The notes beneath the pieces were generated by a model. That model had not been told where the DNA came from. It searched no databases and saw nothing but the letters and a program-made list of their open reading frames with translations. From positions 3,253,358 through 3,317,357 of the forward strand of contig CM043959.1 in NCBI GenBank assembly GCA_014529385.2: DNA of 64,000 nt. Direction: 5' to 3'. Of the stretch, positions 11,499 to 22,830 are shown piece by piece (positions within the stretch are counted from its first letter, which is position 1; the number at the start of each line of letters is the position of its first letter). This DNA is from Adiantum capillus-veneris. Taxonomy: Eukaryota > Streptophyta > Polypodiopsida > Polypodiales > Pteridaceae. The position numbers were made by a program, and so were the translations under genes.

Positions 11499-12605
11499 TT
11501 GGAGAGCCATGGTATTGACAATGACCAAGAAGAGCCGAGGGTTGAGGCACCTTTAGTAGATACAAGGGAAGTAGCCAATACCACAGATGGGGTGGGTTCA
11601 CAACAAGCACTTTTTCCTATTCCGGAGGTAGAAGAACCGTGGCCACAATCCTTATGGAGATCAATCAGAAACCAAAAAGATGGTAGTGCTACTTTAAAGT
11701 CAGCACCTATCCATGAGATATACATGGATCACGAATTTTTCCCAGGGGATATAAGATCTTTATATGGGGATGTCGGGTCTGTCGCATCTGAAGACAGTAA
11801 ACCACGCTCTCTACAGACTTTGCCATCTTTCATAGGAGAACTTGAAACAAAATTGGAGGTTAAAATGGTACCTTCTCAGTGGAAAGCCACACCAAAAATG
11901 ATGGATACCAAGAGCTTGTACGAATTGATGTCTTCTCCTATACAATGCACACTTTATCTCTCAGAGCTACTAAAAATTAGACCTCATGTATGGGGCCAAA
12001 TGGGCAAACACCTGGAAAAGATGGGGTTGAAAATCCCTTCGCATGACCAGCTGGCAGACAAAAATATGGATGAAACCTTGCCTAAGAAACCACAGACAAA
12101 GCAAGTACCAGTAAATAAGGTGGGTGATTACCGTGAAGGCGAAGAAGGAAACACCACCTTACCACTTGAGTATAAAGGAGTAAAGACGGTTGCTATATTA
12201 GATAGTGGGGCAGGAATTGCCATTGCAACCAAAGAGATATGGAAAAAATGGGGAAAGCCTGCTCTTAGAAAAACTCGAATGAAACTGCAATTAGCGGATG
12301 GATACACGGAGAAAACGATTGGAATATTAGAACAAATCATTGTATCCTCGTGTGGCATCGAGTATGAGCACACCTTTGCCATAATGAATTTTGACGAGAG
12401 CAGCAACTTTGATATCATATTGGGCAGACCATTCGTGTGTCAGCTCAAAATGGTACAAGACTGGGGCTATGACTATATATACTTGAGACACAAAGAGGTC
12501 ACAATAAAAATCAGTGTCAAAGATCATAGTTATAGAGATGTAGTGCGAACCCCGGGGGAGGACTTAAACTCCACAACTGATTTGGAAAGCAAAGCGCATA
12601 TTTAG
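11499..12605 (+). pseudogene. retropepsin (aspartic protease) region of element A
   Basis: This is a 368-codon open frame. The C-terminal third carries AILDSGAGIAIATKEIW, the D-S-G active site of a retroviral-type protease, followed by an inner strand and NFDIILGRPF, the ILGR flap-side motif of the family. The preceding 200 residues are acidic and have no recognised domain. The reading frame is the same as the next two segments, separated only by TAG at 12603, so the original protein was one polyprotein. A diverged homologue lies at 31.9-32.9 kb on the minus strand. A protease of this kind would cleave the Gag polyprotein. Confidence 0.85.
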
Positions 12606-13412
12606 ATGTATGGAGCTCCTGAGAGTGGAAGTCTTAAAAAGGAAGATTGCATCCTAGAGCGTTCAGTAGAAGATGAGGCATATGTACCAGAGCCATTTCC
12701 AGAGGAGTTATTTGAACCCTTTGGATGGGATCAAATACTGGTGACTCTTGATGTTTGCGTAAATGAGGTAACATACACCAAATTTTGTGATGAAGATGGC
12801 ATTGACATAACTCCCGTATTTATGATAAAGGTGTTGAAGGAATGTAATGAAGTTTGTGAGTATGAAAGCAAAAATGGTGAAACAGATAGCTATGTCATGG
12901 AGCATGAGGCAAAAGTGAAAACGAAGGAAGTAGAGCAACCACGAGAATATGTCATCATTGATATACCTAAGGAATCGCCAAAAGCTATTTCAAAAAAGTC
13001 GACTACAGAAAAAACGCAAACGAAAGCAGATGAAGGAGCAAAGTTTCCAAGTTCAACGCCAAATGTTCAACAAACGCAAGATCAAAAGAAGAACAGGGAC
13101 AAGGAAGAAGATCATCTGTCTCCTACAACAATCAAATTTAGCATATGCGGAGAAACAGGACTTAAAATCACATGTTTAGCTGTGATAGATCCAGAAGCAG
13201 CAAAGAATCTAATGACATACGGAACTTGGATCATGATGGGAAAGCCGCCAATCAACGAGCTAGAGGAGATAGTGAACACAAGTTCTAAAATGCCAATTCC
13301 TAGCTTTGGCATGGCAGCCGTACTCAAGTTGAGTACTGGGGAGTACAAGGATACTTTCTACATAATTGAATCCCATCACATCAAAGAGAGTTTGGTCATG
13401 ATAGAAAGCTAG
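12606..13412 (+). pseudogene. acidic linker plus second protease-like domain without active site
   Basis: It continues the protease frame after one TAG. Residues 1-90 include EAYVPEPFPEELFEPFGWD and TLDVCVNEV, also found in the relative at 31.7-31.92 kb, so this part is a conserved section of the family. A Lys/Glu/Gln-rich linker follows. Residues about 175-268 (IKFSICGETG, AVIDPEAAKNLMTYGTW, MGKPPI, STGEYKDTFYII) follow the order of the protease just upstream (D-S-G, then W..WGKP, then strand, then TFAIM), but with D-P-E in place of D-S-G. I read this as a duplicated retropepsin-like fold that has lost catalysis. That is a reading by eye and needs a profile search. Confidence 0.6.
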
Positions 13413-14480
13413 AGGAACATCTTCTTTCAACCACAAGGAAAATCTTCAGCAACAACACCATCAAAAACCCCAAAAGCACCTCGAGTCCATGCAAAAAAGG
13501 AGCAACCAACCCTTGTGGAAAAAGGTAAAGCAAAGGTCAACACTGGAGTATATCAACCTCGCAAGAAGACTTTACCTTCAACGAACCTCCATCAAACTTC
13601 CCACAAAGCCTCTACATCAAGAGCCAAACCATCGACAATGCAATGGAAACCGAAACAAAAAGTCTATCAACCAAAGTTTTCATCACATCAAAGCATTAGG
13701 AAGAATCCAAAGAATGTCAACCAAGTGTTGGTATCCAAAGAGCACATTAAAGTCAAAGACCCAGTTTGGATACCTGAAGCACAAGCTCAACCACAACAAC
13801 AAAAAGTGGCAGGGTGGATAGTGTCAAATGAGTCAATCACTGCTTAGGGCTACTTCCAAGGAAACACTAATGTTTGGGCCAAAAATCCTAAAGTAACAGC
13901 CTAGATCTACTCACCTCAAGGAATAAATTCTACAAAAAGCAAGCCTAGCTATCAACGGAAGACAAACAACTCAACCAAGAGAAAGAACTACCGCAAAAGG
14001 AGAAAGCAAGAATCAAAGAAGCAAACAATGTGACAAGTTTGGATACCAAAGTCAATCGTCAGTCAAGTTACCCAAGAAAAACAGGTAAAGCAGTGGATGA
14101 TTCGAGTCAAGCTACTCAAAGCTCAAGGATTCTATGAAGGTAACACTAAAATATGGTTACCAAAAGTTGTGGCTCAATCTGAAACAACCAAGAAAAATCA
14201 TGCAGCACAAGCTTCTACCACAAGGCAAGCAATGATAACCAAAAGCCAACAGAAGCCAATTGCAACCAAGGCTGCTACAATCTCTAGATGGATACCTCGT
14301 CATCAACTACAAAATCAAAGCTATCATCAGATGTGGCTACCAAAGCCTAGTGTCCATCATCAAGCAAAAGGAGCAAATACAAAAGACGATCACAAAAACA
14401 AGATGGGTTTCAAAATCGCTCGTGGAAACTCAATCACAAAGAACCCACATACATCAACAATCGTTTCTCATGGGAGATAA
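13413..14480 (+). pseudogene. disordered tail with W-(I/L)-P-(K/R) motifs
   Basis: It is still in the protease frame, with stops at 13410, 13845, 13902, about 14030 and 14478. The composition is Gln/Lys/Ser/Thr-rich and no fold is recognised. Short motifs recur: VWIPEA (about 13768), NVWAKNPK (13874), QVWIPKS (14038), KIWLPKV (14150), RWIPRH (14287), MWLPKP (14330). Two of them sit in a longer repeat, with GYFQGNTNVW matching GFYEGNTKIW. The stop at 13845 stands where the second copy has Gln, so CAG to TAG is likely. Where a Ty3 element should carry reverse transcriptase there is none. The function is unknown. Confidence 0.6.
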
Positions 14481-16064
14481 AGCAAAGGCTCCATCAGTCT
14501 CTACAGCAGCTGAAGAGCTTGTTTCACAAAGTAGCGACAACATACGACAAACAAGTCAAGAGGAGCCAAAGTATGCTAGCCTACTCGACAAAATGGTGGC
14601 ATCCAAAGACCAACACAATGGAAAAGGCCTAAATTTCCAGAACTTATGGAATTGGGTTTCTGGCCTTGAACAGGGAAGTCCAAGTTGCCATTAAAAATAC
14701 ATGGCATACAAGTCAGATTTGGGCAGCTAAGCCACTAAATGAGGAATGCGTTAGTCCCAAATCTTCATGTAATATTCTTTGTGGTCTATGCGTCTTAGTT
14801 ATTCTAGGTACTGCTCGACCTGAAGAGTTGAGAATAATTACGCTGTGTTGCTCAAGCTGGTATAGATGAGCATAAAAGTCGAAGTCATTGTAGTATAGTG
14901 GTAAGTGAAGGAGGAAGTCCAAAAGACACTCACGCACTCAACACAGTGAGGTATGAGTGGACAAGCTTCTACATCAAAAACCCTTCTTGGAAACAAGTAA
15001 GCTATTGAGACGTCCTTTGATGTCACATGTGCTACATTTGTTCCTTGAAGCACCCATTAACTCCATCTCTTATATTACATACTTTTCTTTGACAAATTTC
15101 TTGTAAGCATATAGAGTGTCCCATAAATGGCACTTGCATTAGGCACTCTTTCTTTGTTTCTCCCAAGCACTCACCTTGCATGACAGGTACTTCAAGTGAA
15201 ATTTCTCAACTCCAATAAGAGCGTATACCAAAGGCACTTTTTTCCCACCGGGTTTTTTCCCTTTGGTCATCCAGGTTTTAGACCCTAATCTAGAATCACA
15301 TCATCTTCTTGTATATATTCCTCCTGGGGGATTCACTCTATATACGAAATGGGCCGCTCCCTGCGAGCGGACAACTTTGATAAAACCCCTATATACGACT
15401 CATATGAGGGAATACGTCCCCCCTTTCTACGCTTATACGACAGCCAATGTAGAAAACTATCATACCTCTATCTTACATATAAAATTTAGGTCTCACATGA
15501 TCTAATTGAGTAAAAATGAGCGTGTAGCATAGAGACTAGCATTGTACTAAGGAACCACTTCTGTTGGTAACTAGATGTACCATCAATGTGCTTAGTTTGA
15601 TTTTCAAACTATGTGCCCGTTCAACTTGCACTCTAGCTACTCGTCATATTTTGACCCATCTAAATTACTCAAAAAACATGGTTATAAAGTTGCGTTAGGT
15701 TCTCCGTGTAAATTTGCATCTATACAAACTCTTTATAGCTTTCATCCCTCAACAAATGAACTAACAAAACAAGCACTTGATATAAAGCATTGTTAGTTCT
15801 TGCATGTATCTTTGTAGCTATTGACTTACAAGTTCAAGGGAAGACTCTTTTGGGAAGCCATAATTTTGAAACACAAAAACTTCCTCTCATTTTTTCCTTT
15901 TTTCACTTCTCCCCCCATAAATATGATACCCCCTCCCTTATTTTTATGTTTGAGAGATAAATTATTGGGGGCCTGCCCCTAACTTATACACTTATGTAAC
16001 TTGTAAAAAACCCCCCTCCCCTGCACTTACGTGGTGTGGTAAGTTTTCCATGGTGAATCCCCCG
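14481..16064. other. intergenic between the two Gag copies
   Basis: No gene supported. It holds the tRNA-Asp-like segment at 14884 and, near 15300-15420, a less AT-rich stretch without an ORF match. The sequence has no visible inverted-repeat partner. Confidence 0.5.
14884..14906 (+). other. 5' part of a tRNA-Asp-like sequence
   Basis: These 23 bases match the first 23 bases of plant nuclear tRNA-Asp(GUC) with one mismatch (position 4), covering the acceptor 5' strand, the D arm and the A-box (TAGTATAGTGGTAAGT). The similarity then stops: no anticodon arm, T arm or B-box follows. It may be the head of a tRNA-derived SINE, a captured tRNA fragment, or chance. It is not a functional tRNA. The tRNA comparison is from memory. 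Confidence 0.45.
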
Positions 16065-18098
16065 GGATAGGCCTTCAAAATTGCATCTAAAGGTTCAAAG
16101 ACTTTTTCCACTAAGACTAAACCCCCAAGTTAGTCTTTGACTCTTTAGGTCCCTTTGCATTTTTGTTCCTTTCTTGATCTTGGCTAAGATGCTCTCTTAT
16201 TTGATTCAGATCATTCAGCCTCTTCAATTTCATTTTGTCTCGTCTGCCTTTCCATGAACTTCTTCCGAAGGTTCTCACCGGTTTGTTCTCAAATTTTGTT
16301 TGAACAAGCAATGTGGCTTTTTCAGCTGGTTTGTTTTTGGCAACTTCTTGAGCTTGAGCTTGAGTCATCACGTTTAAAGGAATGGGGGGTTCTACCTCGG
16401 ATCCGCTTGAAGAAGGCATCACACCTACAACATTCATTGTTGATTTCCCTTTGTAGCCTGGATTTTTAGCATAGTGTTGGCGTAGATGGTCTATCCCACA
16501 ACGTTCACAGAATACAAATAATTCAATTTTTGGACCCTTGTTTTGACAACTTCGTGCCCAATGATCACCTCCGCACTCATAGCATGGACCTTCTTGTTTC
16601 ATAGCTGGTGATCCATCCAATGATGGTTGTTCTTGCTTGGTAAGAATGTTCTTTGAACCATACTCCTGATGATTAGGTATAAACATCAGCCTATTTGCAT
16701 TTATGGAGTACTGGTTTTTCATGGGTTGTGGCACATATGCTAGCTGAGTGTAGTTAACTACTACTCTACCATCATTCAGAAGAGGTGTTTGTTGCCCTAG
16801 CATACGTTGTGGCTTTGGCTCAGTGCTACACCATGGAGTGGGGTGATCCCCTCCACAAGTGCTACATCTCCTCAATTGAGGTTGTTGCACATTTAGGTTT
16901 TGTTCGTAGCCTTGGTTTATTCTTCTAATCACCCCCTTGACCACTTGATCAATGATTGGTTCCCAAGGAGTTTTACATCTCTCTTTGTTGTTGATTTGCT
17001 CTTCAGAGATGAGACACTACTTGTTGCGTTGTCTGTATCTTCACTCACCCCTCCGTAGGCCTTGTAATTGTCAACTAGATATAGAGCTTCTCTAGTGACT
17101 TGATCAAATGTTATGCATCCTTTTAGATGTAGGTCTTTTTTCAGAGTTTCATTTCTCAATCCCTCTATGAAGAGAACCGATAGCCTCTCATCTTGTGGTA
17201 TCTCTCTCACGGGACATCTCTCGATGTATTGCTTGAAGTGAAGTAAAGCTTCCTTCACTCTCTCGTTATTTTTCTGTTTGAAAGTGTAGATTTGTGACAC
17301 CGTGTTATGTTTGATTTTCCTTTTTGAGAACTCCTCTACAAATTCTTGTAAGAGTTGTGCTATGTTGGGAAAATCATCTCTATTCAATGGTTGGAACCAA
17401 CTCAAGGCTGTTCCTTCCAATGTCAATCCAAATCCCTCATACTGAGTATGAAAATCTACAATCTGTTTAGCTCTCAACACTTGTTTGAAGAGTGAGATAT
17501 GAGCATATGGATCCTTTAACCCATCGTATTTTGTTTTAACACATTGAGCCACTTGATATAGTCTTAAATGTTGTGGTTTAGTCACTAATCTAACCAATTC
17601 GTGGTCTCTTGGAAAGATCTCTCTCGTCCTCTCCTCTAGTCTTTGAGAAAATCCCGGTGGAATCCTCTCTGATGTGTACTCTGGCATCGTTTCTATATGA
17701 AAGTAAGTAGAGATCAGAGTACCCTTGTATGTGTATCGTTCTAAGTCAGTTGGATCGACAAGTTTGTATTCAAGTCCATACTTATCTACCATCAAAACTT
17801 GCACTCCGTTGGCATCTCTATATGTGAAGGCATAGAGGTTCTTATGGGTGGTCAACTCTCCAGCATAGGGCCCTACACACCTATAGAAGATATATGGATC
17901 TCCATTTGTGAACCTATACAAGCCCTCATGTGCATAATCTGTAAGCACTCTCATGGATTCATTGGCTTTGATGAATCTCACGTTTGGTTTGTTGATCAGA
18001 GGATGCCTATCCTCTAGGTATCCCCCTGTTGTTGGCATTGCAGAGTTTTTCATGTCTCTGAGTGGATTAGAAAACCCTAGTGGTGGATGATTTTTCAT
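16065..18098 (-). pseudogene. Ty3-like Gag, copy B (inverted relative to copy A)
   Basis: The ATG at 18096-18098 opens a 389-codon frame with the same capsid-like region as copy A (HTQYEGFGLTLEGTALSWF, RCPVREIPQDERLSVLF). A one-base deletion near 16968 shifts frame to 16117-16944, which holds three CX2CX3HX4C knuckles (CSTCGGDHPTPWC, CYECGGDHWARSC, CERCGIDHLRQHY, the last with its final Cys changed to Tyr). Homology stops at about 16065-16071, inside what is the end of Gag in copy A. No protease or pol follows. Upstream, 18099-18253 matches the leader of copy A and is cut off by an unrelated LTR at 18257. Confidence 0.85.
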
Positions 18099-18256
18099 GG
18101 TTAAGGCTCACTCCAAATCCTCAAGATAGTCCTTGATAAGCCCACTTTGGCTTAGTGCAACTTATCCCTTGTTGCCCCTGGTAAGGTCTCTCAAAAGACA
18201 AGAATTTGTGACTTTTTGGTCTCTGGAAAGTAGTCTTGGGGTACCCTAAAAACAAG

Positions 18257-18357
18257 CTTGGAGAAGGAGATGGAGATCTTGCACTTTTGCACTCCACACA
18301 ATGAGAGAATGTGTGTGTGTGTGTGTGTGGGAGAGTATACCCCCTCTCAAGCTTGGT

Positions 18358-18397
<40 letters not shown>

Positions 18398-18883
18398 ATT
18401 TAATTATATCAATTTGGATATGTATCCTTTTTTCCTCTTTGAGCGAAAGAACTTAATTTTTTATTTAAATGCATCTAAATTCTCATTGGACCCTTTTAAG
18501 GTCTATCCAATAGGATTCAAGCACATCATGAGGGCCACATGTGGAGGATTTTGACTTGTGTCTTTTATGCTTCTTAAGTCATTTGGTTTGAATTGAACAC
18601 TTTAGGCACTTAGTCAATTAAGCATGGAAACCTTTTATGCTTCTTGAGAGTTTATTTTTGACTTGAATACTTCAAGAACCTTAGTCATTTAAGCTTAAAA
18701 ATCACCTCAAACTTTGGGCAAGGTTCCCACAAACACTCTAAGCACTTTAGTTGGCAATCCGACAAGCACCTCATGCTTGGGTAGGATTCCCACCTCAAGG
18801 TCAGCCCTAGCTTGCCTAAGGTCAACGGACTTTTTAACACTAACTTTTGGAGGTCTTTAATGAAGCTAACCCTAAGGTCTATT
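18257..18883 (-). repeat. truncated LTR, left end of the 18-23 kb element
   Basis: It matches the middle of the LTR at 21317-22830 (about 21999-22609): the block with GGAGAAGGAGATGGAG, a GT run, a CT run (18359-18393), then GGTCTTTAATGAAGC. Both ends are missing. On the right it is fused directly to the truncated pol reading frame at about 18880, and on the left it abuts the copy B leader. Confidence 0.8.
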
Positions 18884-20944
18884 GCATGGCCATCATTCCT
18901 CGTTTTGGAGGTAGCTCACTAGGGATGCCATTAATGAAAACATCTTGGAATCCATTTAGGAAATTAGACAACTCTAATTCCTCTTGATTCCCTTTATTGC
19001 TACTTGTGAAAACATTAGAACTATTTATAGATTCTCTAACATAAATCATATACGCCAAAATAGAGCTTTTCATTGACTTGTCAAAAGCAAGCATATTTAC
19101 CAGGGATATGGTATTCCCCAAATCATTAGCATCTATGTACATGCTCTTTTTCCTGTAGGTGAAATAGATTCTCCTTTCAGGGAACTTCATGTTGGCAGCC
19201 ATGCGGTTGAACCATGGTGACCCTAGGATAACATCCTCATGTTGGAGAGGAGAGATAAAAAAAGTCTTCTTTGTCGATGTAGCTTTGGAAACAAAGCCTC
19301 AACTTCCCAATCAAGGGAGTAACGGAGGCTTGCTATCCCTTGAAAGGTCCATCGGCAGTTACAATATCTCCCATCTAAAAAGCTTGAATGCCCAACTTAG
19401 TAGCCAACTCCATTGATATGAAGTTGTGAGTAGAGCCACGGTCAAAGAGAGTAAGGGCATCATGCTCCCTTACTCCCCAAGCATAGGAAAGGTATGAGCC
19501 TTTGCAATGAGTATCCTCTTTTGGAGCTTCAACCATGGAAGCTCTAGGAGTGTCATTGCGTACATTTCTTTTGGGGCAAGAACGATAACCATGTCCTTGC
19601 TCCCCACACTTCAAATCATTTATGGTCTTTATGAAAGGCCTCTAATTCTTAGGGAGGGAGATTATTTTTACCTTTGTAAGCTTATTTCTCCTTAGCCTTG
19701 TTGTTGTTGGTGTTGGTGTTTCCTTGGGAAGAGTTTTGAGCATTGCTCTTCCCTTTATCTTCATTTCGATCCGTGTTTTCCATGGGCTTGAAATTTCTTC
19801 TCACCCCTTGTTGGAAATTGATCCTTGAAGCAACCATAGTGTGGTGGATGGCTTCGGTGATAGTGCTAAGCCGTTGTGAGTTGACATACTCAGCCATTTC
19901 TTCAGGTAATACCGCACAAAATTATTGCTTTTGTTTGAAGAAGCCTATCCTTTGAAAGACTATAGCTTTGAGATGTAAATCCCAAAACTTGTCTACATAT
20001 TTGTGGATAGACTCATTAAAGAGCAGCTTCAAGCTCCTCCATTCGGTAAGTACTTTGTCCTTTGCATCACTTGCAAGGAATTTCTTCATGATGGAAACTT
20101 GTAGAGTTTTCCATGTCTTTGGGGCCCCGCCACTGCCACGAAGGCTAGCCCACCATTGACAAGTATATTTCTGGAGGTGCATAGCTACATGGTGTAGCTC
20201 GGAGGACTCCGTGAAGCCCTTGTCTCCAAAGGCTGCTTCAAATTTTTGGATGAAGGCCAATACTTTGTCTATGGCACCAAAGGTGCCATCATAGGTGAGA
20301 AAAGTGATACTCTTTCCTCCCTCTTTGAACTTCTTGAGCTTTTGTGATCTTCGTGATGCAGGGTGTGATTTGTGATGTCCTCCCCTTTTGTATTCTCTAG
20401 GAGAACATTCATAGATTTCGTCGAAAGAGGAGGAAGGTGAAGAAGAAGGAGAAGAGGGTGACCTCTTTCTTGCCTTTTTCTTCCTTTGTTTCCTCTCTTA
20501 CCTTTCGGAGTGACAAGGAGAAGGACTATGGGTTGACCGTTTCCTCTTGGGAGGAGTTGGTGATAGTTTAGATCGCCCTCTTCATGGAGCCACATCTTTA
20601 GAGGAACTTAGGGATTCACTTCTTCCTTGTTCTTTGGATTCCTCCTCTCTTATGGGAGAGAGTCTTCTTTTGGGAGTCTCATCAAGAGGCCTCCTAAACT
20701 CTCTCTCCTCTTGGAGAGGAAGGGAAATTCCATAAGAATTAAGTTGCTGGGTAACTTTGGCTTGCAAAGTAGGGTTGCTCATAGCTTGATACAATATAGT
20801 AACAAGATAGTTGATAAACGTGGGGGCATCATCATTAGCACATTCATGTGCAAAATCAAAGTTATCAATGTTCATTCTACTCTCTTGGTTCTTTTCAACC
20901 ATGCTAATTATACTTATGTGTTTACTTAGTGTATCCTTTTGCAA
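18879..20944 (-). pseudogene. Gag, protease and start of RT of an internally deleted LTR element
   Basis: In transcription order: 20944-20582 is the Gag N-terminus (MNIDNFDFAHECANDD). 20260-19922 is the retrotransposon-gag domain (WWASLRGSGGAPKTWKTLQ, HKYVDKFWDLHLKAI). 19897-19682 continues Gag with an Asn/Lys-rich end. 19614-19375 has a knuckle (CGEQGHGYRSC) and protease motif LFDRGSTHNFIS, with R in place of the usual S in D-S-G. 19202-18879 ends with DVFINGIPSELPPKRG, the linker just before reverse transcriptase. RT, RNase H and integrase are absent because the frame runs into an LTR fragment. Several frameshifts are present. A plus-strand relative lies at 41.1-41.9 kb. Confidence 0.85.
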
Positions 20945-21303
20945 TTTAAAACCTTAGTTGCCACTCCTCTTAGCCTTTGAAAATAAGCACTTAAGTATCT
21001 ACACCCACGGCTCGAATTGGTTAATTATAGAGAGTAGTGGGGTGGGTCTAACATAGCAAAATTGCCAAGGGATAGCTCCTTTCAGACTTCTTATGGCTCA
21101 ATAATGATAAAGCCATAGGCAAGTCTAAAAAGACCCCATTATTAAAACCAAATCTCCTGAGATGTGCACCATATCCCACATAGTGGACTCAACAAAACCA
21201 ATAATAGATCATAGTCCCAATTACCCTAATATAGCTAGCAAAATCAACCATTAATAGGCTACTTGAGGACCTCTCTTCTTAAGCAAGAAAAGAGAAACCA
21301 AAT

Positions 21304-21315
21304 GCTCTAATACCA
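21304..21315 (-). promoter_or_regulatory. primer-binding site, initiator tRNA-Met
   Basis: The minus strand reads TGGTATTAGAGC, matching the plant initiator tRNA-Met site (TGGTATCAGAGC) at 11 of 12 positions. It lies one base inside the LTR that starts at 21317, which fixes element orientation as minus. Confidence 0.8.
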
Positions 21316-21316
21316 A

Positions 21317-21471
21317 TGTAATGGAAATGACCTATGAACCTTGAGAATAGCGGAATTAAGAGAATTAAAGTGAGCATTTTTGTGAGATCACTTTGAGAAA
21401 ATAGAGAATGAACTTAATTGATGGTAGCAACATAAACATAGTACTAATTAACTTGGCATGAACAATACTTT

Positions 21472-21534
<63 letters not shown>

Positions 21535-22830
21535 ATGAGAACATGAGAATAGTTGAGGACCAGATTTACTTGGAGCCGGCGGTTCCCCCTCCAAAAGGCG
21601 TTTGTATTATAGATTCTTCCATCAAGAGAGACTTGGTACAATATAATCTTTGTGTTCCTTGTGACCTTGGTGATGCTATGAAGATGGAAAGCTTCATGCA
21701 TCACGAGCATAACATAAACTTTGCAAAAAGCATTAACTATCTCAAGCCTCAATCCCAAGGCCTCAAACACCTTCGAAGGTGGAGAGAGCTAGCAGGGAAT
21801 GAGGGTAGGGAAGAGGAAAAAGAATCATTAATAGGAGAAAGAAACAGTTCCTCACTTATCATGACTTGTCTTGCTTAGCATAGCAGAATAGCATAGTAAT
21901 GAAGATGAAGAAGATGTCAAGCTTAAGCATTGAAGCATGGCTCTTGGTTGGATTTGCATTCCATAGCCAAGATTGTTGGTGTAGGTTCTCAACTTCTCAA
22001 CAATCTTGGAGAAGGAGATGGAGCTCTTGCACTTTTGCACTCCACACAATGAGAGAATGTGTGTGTGTGTGGGAGAATATACCCCCTCTCAAGCTTGGTT
22101 CACCTCTCTCTCTCTCTCTCTCTCTCTCTCGTATTATTTAATTATATCAATTTGGATATGTGTCCTCTTTTTCCTCTTTGAGAGGATGAACTTAATTATT
22201 TAATTTTATGCATCTAAATTCTCATTGGACCCCTTTAAAGCCTATCCAATAGGATTCAAGCACATTATGAGGGCCACAGGTGGAGGATTTTGACATGTGT
22301 CTTTTATGCTTCTAAGTCATTTGGTTTGAATTGAACACTTTAAACACTTAGTCAATTAAGCACGAAAACCTTTTATGCCTTTTGAGAGTTTATCTTTGAA
22401 TTGAACACTTCAAGAACCTTAGTTATTTAAGCATAAAAATCACCTCAAGATTTGGGAAAGGTTCCCACAAACACTCTAAGAACTTTAGTTAGCAAGCCAA
22501 CAAGCACCTCATGCTTGAGTAGGATTCCCACCTCAAGGTCAGCCCTATCTTGCCTAAGGTCAAAGGACTTTTTAATTGGAGGTCTTTAATGAAGCTAACC
22601 CTAAGGTCTTTTAAGCTCCATTAGATGCACGTTGCTCTTTGATAGACTACCTCCTTTTTAACCTCCATCTTTCCTCTCGGTCCCTTGCTGAGGTAAATCT
22701 AGAAGCACCTATTGCACATTGCTCTTTGGTAGACCGTCCCCTATAGAGATGCAACCATTTATCATTTTTGGTCCCCTATTGAGATAGGTCTAGAAACACA
22801 TATCTAAATCCTAACTCTTGTTCCTCTTTT
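21317..22830 (-). repeat. 5' LTR of the minus-strand element
   Basis: It is about 1.5 kb, bounded inside by the primer-binding site. Its minus-strand sequence matches the LTR at 39128-40680 along its length, including the block with CTTGGAGCCGGCGGTTCCCC near 21570 and the end TTACA. It contains GA (21474-21531), GT and CT (22104-22130) microsatellites. The outer end near 22830 is approximate, placed where similarity to the other copy fades. Confidence 0.75.
21474..21531. repeat. GA microsatellite
   Basis: About 29 GA units lie inside the LTR. The ORFs spanning it on either strand are artefacts. Confidence 0.95.

Noticed and set aside
14884-14960. Functional tRNA-Asp gene
   Set aside because: Only the first third matches; anticodon and T arms are absent.
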